The position numbers were made by a program, and so were the translations under genes. Below the pieces are notes generated by a model. The model made no database searches. It was given only the letters and a program-made list of their open reading frames with translations, and had not been told where the DNA came from. Shown in pieces: positions 14,201-18,955 of a stretch of 18,955 nt of DNA (within the stretch, counting starts at the first letter, position 1; every line of letters begins with the position of its first letter). The DNA lies in assembly GCA_030620115.1 (NCBI GenBank), contig JAUXFG010000071.1, positions 1 to 18,955 on the forward strand, read 5' to 3'. The DNA comes from Candidatus Fermentibacterota bacterium (GTDB lineage Bacteria > JAFGKV01).

Positions 14201-16969
14201 TGTATTCCCCCACCCCGTAGATCCGAAGAAACCCATGGATCCGTGAGGTTGCCACTGCCAAATCTCCCCGAATGAGTCGATCTCCGGGTTGGCGAAGCGA
14301 CCGGTATGGCATGTCATGCTGTTTACCATGGGGAGCATGGTCGTATTGGTAAGGTCATTCTCCACATCCGATGCCCAAAACATGGTCTCCCATGTCCAAC
14401 TCGCGCCGTGGCCGATATAGGTTGCGTGCGCAGTCCCCACCTCATTGAAGAGGACTTGGAGCGATTCGTCCTCCGTAGTCTCGAACTCATCTTCGAAGTG
14501 GGTACTCTCCGGCCTGAAGAAGAATACGGATTGATAATGCGCCGGCTCGGGAAGGACCCACCGATCACTGAGTAACCTGCATTGGCTTTCAAAGGCGCTC
14601 CTCGAATCATATCCGTTGGGTTGAAGATACCCACCGGCAATCAAGAGCACGTTCTCCCGCCACGAGCCAGTATCATCGATTGGATATGAAAGCAACTTGT
14701 CCACCACAATCCGGGCGGTGTCGGCGTTCTCCACAGGGATTCTCGAGAGGTAGAGATCAGGGAGCAGACTGTCGGCCCCACCCTGATCGTCCACATTGGC
14801 AAAAAAGTCGTCGATCACCGGATTGCCAAAGGAAGGAACAAAGTTCTTGTGGTCCGGATCCGAATCGGGACTGTTCAGTTTGTAATCCCATGACGCATCA
14901 CCAAAGAGCAGGACGAATGCCGGCGGAGGCTCCCATGTGACGTATGCATCAGCAAGGAAGTCGTGGATCGCCCGTGGATCAAAGACGCCATAGTTGTACT
15001 CATCATAGATATCCTGCACATCGATCACCGTGCTCATCACCGGCCGGCGGTGGAACGTTCTCCCAAGGGCAAGCCTTCTCGCCTCGTCGACGAGATCCTC
15101 GTGCGTGATGATTACAAACTCCGCCCCCTCCATGCCGTCCAGATCCGAAGGGATCTCAGGCACGATCCCTGCCACCACTTCCTTCTCTGCGGCGGACAAG
15201 GCCAGATACTGCGTGCTGTCTCCTGTGCTATCGAGAAAATGAAGCACACAGTCACCATTGCCCTGGTTCTCGACATCAAAGCCTTCCAAGACCTCCATAT
15301 GCGTAAGATCGAGAAGCACAAGATCCGAAGAGCTGAACCCTTCCACCGCATACTGGTATGTGCCGGAACCGTGCTGCTGAGGGCTAAAAAAGGCCAAGGA
15401 GTCTTCCTCTGCGATGTAGGCGCGCCAGTAATCCAACTCAAACCAGTCAGTATATGCCCCATCAAACCAAGTATAATCCGTCTGACCTGTGATATCCACG
15501 CTGAACCAATTCTCGCCGGTGATCAGGGTACTCTCGTTACCCCAGAATTCCGGATTGTAGAGCGGGTCGATACGGGAATCGTAGAATTTCTCGTCAGTGG
15601 CGTACCAGTGAAGATGCGCAACCTGTATATCGTTCAGATAGACAATACCGTAATGATGAGGCGGGCCATGGGGGGAATCGGGATGCGTGTAACCCCTCAA
15701 GCTGATACGCATATGCACGGGATCGGATACGGGGGCAATCCCCTGGAGGGAGAATTGGTAATCCACCTTGCCATCCCCCGGGGTCAACGGTGGCCCCCAG
15801 AACCACTCCTCACCAAACCGGTCGCCGCTGATGGCACCCTCATCGGGCACAAAAGGATTCAAATCTCGCTCGAGATGTACCTGCTGCCTGAAATGGATAG
15901 CGGGCACGCCCTGGCCCTGGCCTTCCACAACCCGTTCCCCCATCCTGAGCCCGGGAATAGTACCCCACGTGAACCAGTAGACGTTCGTCTCGGTATACCT
16001 ACCTCCCACCGGGAGCAGCCGATTCCCTGTATCCTCACGGTACACCGGCCAACCCACAAACTCCAGCGCATCTTCATGGTCGAGGCTCCCATCCTCTGTG
16101 CCCTCCAGCCTGACAGGTACTTCCTCACGCCCATTGAGAAGCTGTATAGTTGTGGGATCGATTTCACCTAATGGCACACCGGCATCCGCGAGCTCCTGCC
16201 CAGAGATCGAATAGAAGCCCGGATGATCCACCAGGATCTTGAACGCATTCTCCGGGGGGTCCCAGTGATCCAAAGGCCTCGAAGCCATCTGAGGGGGGCC
16301 CTGTCGCCATGGCCCTGCCTCCTTATAGTTGAGGAGCAATCGTGAGAGCACGGGCTCCATGGGGTCGAACTCCTCAGGAGCCTTGCGCCGCAGTACGGGA
16401 ACGGCAGGATCGGGTTCCGTGCGGATGATCACCGTGATGTTCTGATCAAGGCAGAGGAGCTCTTGCCGGGGGAAGTACTCGAAGGGGCAAACCTCGATAT
16501 ACGCCACATCAAGGCTGCGGATCCGCCCGCGCGCCACGACTCGCCCACGCGTCTTGGGATACGTGGACGCGGAATATTCTGCCGGCACCTCCAGCAGCCT
16601 CGGCTCCATGCCTTCACCTCTCCGTCGAGGCATGATGGTTTCCAAGGGTGCCGGGGGAGGGGTGACGTCGCGAAAGCTGACCCGGGAAGAAATGTTGACA
16701 TAAACCTGCGGCGTCCTGCCCGGGGGAACCGCCACGGCAAACCGATATACGGGGAGCATCGGCTCCCCCGGTTCCGCAAAAGACTCGGCGCCTGGGAGCT
16801 TCACCGCGGTGTAGTTTGTGCCGCGGCGTATCACCTCTTCCCAGGTTGGCTCCATGCTCACCAAGGAGACCACGGTCTCTTGTTCATTGCTCCGAACCAG
16901 AACCGGTTTCCCCTCCATGTCAGCACTGCTCCCCAAGAGCAAGGCAATAGCAATCCAATTAGGTAGCAT
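11297..16969 (-). CDS. Gingipain-like C25 cysteine peptidase with seven CARDB modules and FlgD-like C-terminus
   Basis: With the start at 16969 the protein has 1890 aa. The start is fixed by the TGATG overlap with the upstream glycosyltransferase stop, AAGGAGA 5-6 nt before it, and a signal peptide beginning MLPNWIAIALLLGSS; a longer frame to 17041 would run inside the neighbour. Residues about 25-610 are beta-rich pro/N-terminal domains. The C25 peptidase domain (about 617-981) shows the catalytic His854 in TYIGHGAS and Cys887 in SMTCHTGRF. Seven CARDB adhesion-type beta modules (about 989-1786) follow, most ending in a (D/E)E(T/A/E/S)NN-like motif. The last 104 residues are a FlgD-Ig-like domain (SIYTPTGRLVD, NGVYLYRVEAR, KGKILVIR) like that of the subtilase. 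Expected role: extracellular, probably surface-displayed proteolysis. No secretion machinery lies in the window. It is intact and very long for C25. Confidence 0.9.
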   Translation of the reverse strand: MLPNWIAIALLLGSSADMEGKPVLVRSNEQETVVSLVSMEPTWEEVIRRGTNYTAVKLPGAESFAEPGEPMLPVYRFAVAVPPGRTPQVYVNISSRVSFRDVTPPPAPLETIMPRRRGEGMEPRLLEVPAEYSASTYPKTRGRVVARGRIRSLDVAYIEVCPFEYFPRQELLCLDQNITVIIRTEPDPAVPVLRRKAPEEFDPMEPVLSRLLLNYKEAGPWRQGPPQMASRPLDHWDPPENAFKILVDHPGFYSISGQELADAGVPLGEIDPTTIQLLNGREEVPVRLEGTEDGSLDHEDALEFVGWPVYREDTGNRLLPVGGRYTETNVYWFTWGTIPGLRMGERVVEGQGQGVPAIHFRQQVHLERDLNPFVPDEGAISGDRFGEEWFWGPPLTPGDGKVDYQFSLQGIAPVSDPVHMRISLRGYTHPDSPHGPPHHYGIVYLNDIQVAHLHWYATDEKFYDSRIDPLYNPEFWGNESTLITGENWFSVDITGQTDYTWFDGAYTDWFELDYWRAYIAEEDSLAFFSPQQHGSGTYQYAVEGFSSSDLVLLDLTHMEVLEGFDVENQGNGDCVLHFLDSTGDSTQYLALSAAEKEVVAGIVPEIPSDLDGMEGAEFVIITHEDLVDEARRLALGRTFHRRPVMSTVIDVQDIYDEYNYGVFDPRAIHDFLADAYVTWEPPPAFVLLFGDASWDYKLNSPDSDPDHKNFVPSFGNPVIDDFFANVDDQGGADSLLPDLYLSRIPVENADTARIVVDKLLSYPIDDTGSWRENVLLIAGGYLQPNGYDSRSAFESQCRLLSDRWVLPEPAHYQSVFFFRPESTHFEDEFETTEDESLQVLFNEVGTAHATYIGHGASWTWETMFWASDVENDLTNTTMLPMVNSMTCHTGRFANPEIDSFGEIWQWQPHGSMGFFGSTGWGNTNVDFAMADRQLEVLFRDQERVPIVAILLSKLDPRVSGSLDHPMHSPLLFLWIGDPLLPLALAERPDWVLRDGDIMVGPQPIVAGDSVEVSIVVRNLGIDPGPGTLVRLFDAEPDSGGNALADLPVPALGIEESTTVSWNWVVPDGLEQREIWAWVNPDTAQQEAYRNDNTSSTSFQVLEPIPDLTLTDSSLWIIPAAPEVMDSLLTVMLAVSNQGTGSAPGYGIQLTDSSLSSGTTNELADFQAPALERGKSDTFPLVWAITDLDAGDHLIRAVVDWRGVIDELDETNNSSAAAVHIATRAELEAVALWISNTSPPEGDSLYLRGSWSNTGEAEASEFRILLTHGHPDSADMSIIAEKTVVGLAGGGADTLSGAWSTMDQVGQHRFYLTVDTEDQVSELDEANNSMAQEVEVVTGADLLVAWTHLEPVEPVEGDSSWVAFSIRNAGMIDADSFEVLLVLDEEALKTWRVALPGRAQMDFNHAWLWERGASAGDHSISIDLDTGDEIQETNEENNTAELQVHVMTLADLAVTLEASHDQAVEGDLVSLFTMLTNEGDAPVHTVAIKWWRSTDAGNSWEPFDSLFLPEFNGGGARVETTSVLVEAGVLDFRVTVSTPVEESTLENNQAHCTVTVRAKYPPDLVMRNVRFVEDTVVVGENAVLVLEVGNNGEIAPDSAWVEVWKMPGDSLAGAWELPIPEPGDTVSTRLEWPATHGASSWRTCVSCMPADSFPENNSATIVLVGVWPAELMAVNDELLAMPPRPLAGDTVSVSLTVANTGEQLAALYTVALFRGNPSSGQADTAELLATVTPDVGLAPGEERPLELFWATPDEPGRHELYAWIDAAQIVPERDESNNLLSTEVEILARDFSLARVVPIPSPAPGHTEFFVESSHEAEVTISIYTPTGRLVDILGPIEVTPQRHEGLEWQCRDRDGDRVANGVYLYRVEARSLSSRTEERISAKGKILVIR

Positions 16970-16983
16970 CACGTTCTCCTTCC
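16967..16983 (-). promoter_or_regulatory. TGATG translational coupling site with internal ribosome-binding site
   Basis: On the minus strand AAGGAGAACGTGATG contains the Shine-Dalgarno sequence of the C25 gene inside the glycosyltransferase reading frame, with the stop TGA (16971-16969) sharing its A with the start ATG (16969-16967). Ribosomes ending on the glycosyltransferase can restart on the peptidase. Confidence 0.7.
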
Positions 16984-18084
16984 CCGCCATAGAAGGCGCA
17001 GCATACATTGGGCGCCTTTCCAGTAGAGCCTCAGCCCCCATTCGCCCGCTCTGCGCACAAGCAGAGCGAACCCTGTCTCTGCCATGCCGGGTACCGGCGT
17101 GAGAGGACGAGCGGTGAGGAGCTCGGTGTCATGAATGGTGCGTAATGTCTGGATCCTCTTCCTTTCTTCAGCTACCCATCTCCTATGGAGCCAGTTCCAC
17201 TGCAGCCCCCTCAGGAACTCCCTCCCATTCCTTGACACGATCATGGCAATCATCCAGGTGAGCTCGAACAGGACGAGAACGGGAGCGAGCACAAGAAGCG
17301 ATACCGCCTCGTAGGTACGGAGGAGCACAAGCCATCGATTGCGGGTAACCAGGAAAGCTCTTCGGCTGGGGTAGCGCTGCCTGACACGAACCGCAAGATC
17401 CGGTGTGCCGGAGTAGTGCCATACCACGGATTTCGGGTGAAAGAGGATCCGCCAACCCCGGGATCGAAACCGCAGACACATATCCAGTTCATCCTCGTAG
17501 ATGAACAGCTCCTCTTCCAGCAGCCCCACATCGTCCAACGCCGCCCTCCGCAAGAGGACCGAGGATCCCACGTATACCCCCACTTCAGCGGGGACAAGCC
17601 CTCCTTCTACCTCATGAAGTGGCCTCAGATAATGCCAATTGGCAATATGCCCGATGAAATGGGCATCAGAACCCGCATAATGGACCAGATGGGGATCACC
17701 GGGCAGGATCACCAGCGAAGAGCATGCAGCCGCCCGCGGATCTTGGTTCAGTGCCTCGTGCAGAAGGCGCAGCCAGTCAGGTTCAACCTTGGTATCGTTA
17801 TTCAGCAGCGCCACGAAAGGGCTGCTTGATGCCGTGATTCCCAGATTGTTCCCGCCACAGTAGCCAAGATTCGCCCCAGCCTCGATCACGCGCACCCAGG
17901 AGTGATGCTCTCTGACCCAATCCACGCTGCCGTCAGAAGAGCAGTTATCTACAAGAATTATCTCTCGAGCGGGCGGGTCCAGTGCCTTCAGACTGGTCAA
18001 ACAATTTTCAAGGAACGACTTCCCATTGTAGTTCACTACCACGACACTGACAGGCAATGGGCTTCGGCTATTGCTGCTATTCAT
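16969..18084 (-). CDS. GT2 family glycosyltransferase (rhamnosyltransferase-like)
   Basis: The 371-aa protein has the GT2 (GT-A fold) signature set: VVVVNYNG at 14-21, the nucleotide-binding ILVDNCSSDGS at 43-53, NLGYCGGNN at 72-80, the metal-binding LLNNDT at 93-98 (Asp97), and the catalytic-base segment FIYEDELDMCLRFRSRGW at 194-211 (Glu197/Asp198). One strongly hydrophobic segment (about 258-283) and a basic C-terminus suggest membrane association at the inner face. This layout is typical of WbbL-like enzymes that add rhamnose or related sugars to O-antigen or other envelope glycans; donor and acceptor are not readable. The ATG at 18084 lacks a strong Shine-Dalgarno sequence; CATAAT sits about 20 nt upstream as a possible -10. 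Its TGA overlaps the ATG of the C25 peptidase (TGATG), so the two are co-transcribed and coupled. Confidence 0.88.
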   Translation of the reverse strand: MNSSNSRSPLPVSVVVVNYNGKSFLENCLTSLKALDPPAREIILVDNCSSDGSVDWVREHHSWVRVIEAGANLGYCGGNNLGITASSSPFVALLNNDTKVEPDWLRLLHEALNQDPRAAACSSLVILPGDPHLVHYAGSDAHFIGHIANWHYLRPLHEVEGGLVPAEVGVYVGSSVLLRRAALDDVGLLEEELFIYEDELDMCLRFRSRGWRILFHPKSVVWHYSGTPDLAVRVRQRYPSRRAFLVTRNRWLVLLRTYEAVSLLVLAPVLVLFELTWMIAMIVSRNGREFLRGLQWNWLHRRWVAEERKRIQTLRTIHDTELLTARPLTPVPGMAETGFALLVRRAGEWGLRLYWKGAQCMLRLLWRGRRT

Positions 18085-18219
18085 CTACGTGATCCCGCCA
18101 GATTATGAGCCGATTCCTGACCTAAGCTCGGGATGCTTCATTTTGCCGCTTTACAGTCTTAGCGTAAATGGAACACTGACTCCGCTGATAGTCCTCCCGT
18201 GTTCCCCACCTCACCCCAA
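18085..18219. other. Intergenic leader of the glycosyltransferase-C25 operon
   Basis: This should hold the operon promoter on the minus strand. CATAAT (18109-18104 region) could be a -10 box but no good -35 is visible 16-18 bp upstream. No gene recognised. Confidence 0.3.
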
Positions 18220-18239
18220 CCCTCTCCTCAAGGAGAGGG
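18220..18239. repeat. CCCTCTCCT palindrome of a common dispersed repeat
   Basis: CCCTCTCCT (18220-18228), CA, AGGAGAGGG (18231-18239) is a perfect 9-bp hairpin preceded by CACCTCACCCCAA. I recognise this combination as an intergenic palindrome widespread in bacteria. It is not followed by a T-run on either strand, so it is listed as a repeat, not as a terminator. Confidence 0.5.
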
Positions 18240-18272
18240 AGCGAAGCCACTGATCTCAGGTCCCTTTGATAC

Positions 18273-18317
18273 TTGAACATTGAACATCGAACATTCAACA
18301 TCCAACGTCGAAGTTGG
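18273..18317. repeat. Degenerate GAACATT/CAACATC tandem repeat, block A
   Basis: Five successive 7-9 bp variants: GAACATT, GAACATC, GAACATT, CAACATC, CAACGTC, followed by GAAGTTGG. An inverted partner block lies at 18449-18512. The block generates spurious open frames with repeated Asn, Val, Arg, Cys and Ser. Confidence 0.55.
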
Positions 18318-18360
18318 GATGAAGATGCCCATCGGACCTTGCCCTCCTCCCCAAGGATCC

Positions 18361-18377
18361 GGATATTGGACATATCC
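18361..18377. repeat. Short palindrome between the two repeat blocks
   Basis: GGATAT, TGGAC, ATATCC forms a perfect 6-bp stem with a 5-nt loop, located between inverted repeat blocks A and B. Confidence 0.3.
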
Positions 18378-18448
18378 AAGAACATTGACCGATGAACGAC
18401 ATCGGGCGGGCCTCGAAGCCTCAACCGATCCTCACTCTCATATTCTTC

Positions 18449-18512
18449 CGTTGGAAGTTCGATGTTGGACGTTCGCTCCCCTTTCCTCATCTTCCCTTCA
18501 ACGTTCGACATC
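18449..18512. repeat. Degenerate repeat, block B (inverted relative to block A)
   Basis: GTTGGAAGTTCGATGTTGG, then ACGTTCG, and after a pyrimidine-rich gap TTCAACGTTCGACATC. The first part resembles the reverse complement of block A, so the two could form a long imperfect stem of about 200 nt span. Confidence 0.45.
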
Positions 18513-18620
18513 TCTTCTCCTTGGGAAGGTTATTACCAGGAGGAAAGTGTTAACCACTTCTCAACCTGTCCTGAAGCATCCCCAGAACTCTATGGAAAAA
18601 ACAGCAACGCCATCATCCTA

Positions 18621-18672
18621 CTTTGGAGTGCGGTAGCCATGCTACCGCTTTTCCCAAGCAAGCCATGCTTGC
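18621..18672. repeat. Twin CAT-loop hairpins in a dispersed repeat
   Basis: GCGGTAGC-CAT-GCTACCGC (18630-18648), followed by TTTT, and GCAAGC-CAT-GCTTGC (18658-18672) are two perfect hairpins with the same CAT loop, preceded by CTTTGGAGT. The first plus the T-run looks like a plus-strand terminator, but no plus-strand gene ends here. The combination resembles an intergenic repeat seen in planctomycete-like and related genomes. On the minus strand it lies just downstream of the radical SAM gene. Confidence 0.5.
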
Positions 18673-18705
18673 ATAGTCCATTCGTCTTATGGCTGTTCAA
18701 ACACG

Positions 18706-18955
18706 TTACGACCACACCCCGGGGATCGTACTCCCGCAAGAGGGGCATGTACCGTTCTTCAGCGAGTTCTCCAGCACAATGTAGCCACGGCGACGGATCA
18801 CATGGGAATCACAAGAAGGACACACCGTGTCCTCATATCCCAGGCCGGGGACATTCCCAAGGTAGACGAACTGAAGCCCTTCTTCCCGGGCAATTCGGTA
18901 GCATCGTTCCAGTATCGAGACCGGAGTTCTTGGCAGGTTTCGGATTCGATAGGTA
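18706..18955 (-). CDS. amrS: AmmeMemoRadiSam-system radical SAM enzyme, C-terminal fragment (cut by window edge)
   Basis: The last 82 codons of a minus-strand gene, ending in TAA at 18708-18706, are inside the window. They read ILERCYRIAREEGLQFVYLG, then NVPG, EDTVCPSCDSHVIRRRGY, and NGTCPSCGSTIPGVWS. This is the characteristic C-terminus of the pyruvate-formate-lyase-activating-enzyme-like radical SAM protein associated with AMMECR1 and Memo: the YxGNVPG segment, then two CPSC zinc-knuckle pairs (fragment residues 45-48 and 70-73) and a GVW end. The radical SAM CxxxCxxC cluster and partner genes would lie beyond base 18955. The biochemical role of this conserved enzyme is poorly defined. No frameshift is seen in the visible part. 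Confidence 0.78.
   Translation of the reverse strand, partial: TYRIRNLPRTPVSILERCYRIAREEGLQFVYLGNVPGLGYEDTVCPSCDSHVIRRRGYIVLENSLKNGTCPSCGSTIPGVWS

Noticed and set aside
14963-16171. 402-codon plus-strand open frame opposite the C25 peptidase gene
   Set aside because: Antisense shadow of a secure coding region; no family motif, and composition rich in His, Arg and Pro as expected from reverse reading.
18122-18511. 129-codon minus-strand frame in the repeat-rich spacer
   Set aside because: Made of translated degenerate repeats (Asn-Val-Arg-Cys-Ser patterns) and palindrome, so considered spurious.
18273-18512. CRISPR array
   Set aside because: Repeat units are 7-9 bp, degenerate and without unique spacers; no cas gene nearby.
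18630-18652. Rho-independent terminator on the plus strand
   Set aside because: Hairpin plus TTTT is formally good, but no plus-strand gene precedes it within 12 kb; it is better explained as part of a dispersed hairpin repeat.

Overview
The window looks like a chromosomal, partly accessory stretch from an uncultured bacterium. The best guess is an FCB-group candidate lineage (Eisenbacteria, Krumholzibacteria, Latescibacteria or WOR-3-like). The reason is that two large secreted proteases (a subtilase and a gingipain-type C25 peptidase with seven CARDB modules) both end in a FlgD-like, type IX-style C-terminal domain. No tRNA, rRNA, CRISPR array or phage structural gene was seen. The taxonomic placement is inference from domain architecture only.

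Layout. Bases 1-946: the start of an IS110-family transposase gene leaving the window on the minus strand, then a divergent plus-strand VapBC-type toxin-antitoxin pair whose promoter overlaps a palindromic operator. Bases 947-1663: a very short Lys-rich gene (34 aa, minus strand) and a 296-bp element bounded by perfect 15-bp inverted repeats and filled with hairpins. Bases 1664-3282: a PAPS-type sulfotransferase (minus), then a graveyard in which a decayed antitoxin runs directly into the C-terminal tail of an IS200/REP-type transposase. Bases 3283-5925: a secreted S8 subtilase (plus). Bases 5926-6442: a hairpin- and repeat-containing convergent spacer. Bases 6443-10741: an unrecognised 1432-aa envelope protein (minus) made of two homologous halves. 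Bases 10742-11296: a repeat-bearing spacer. Bases 11297-18084: a two-gene minus-strand operon, a GT2 glycosyltransferase translationally coupled (TGATG) to the C25 protease. Bases 18085-18705: a spacer dense in several repeat families. Bases 18706-18955: the C-terminal end of an AmmeMemoRadiSam-type radical SAM enzyme (minus).

Together the intact large genes point to cell-envelope or extracellular functions: secreted proteolysis, surface attachment, glycan assembly and sulfation. The small loci are mobile or selfish elements and their remains. The most notable items are the duplicated 1432-aa protein, the inverted-repeat-bounded structured element with a related solo end 10 kb away, the Shine-Dalgarno-sequestering hairpin of the IS110 transposase, the apparently leaderless vapBC transcript, and the glycosyltransferase-C25 coupling.
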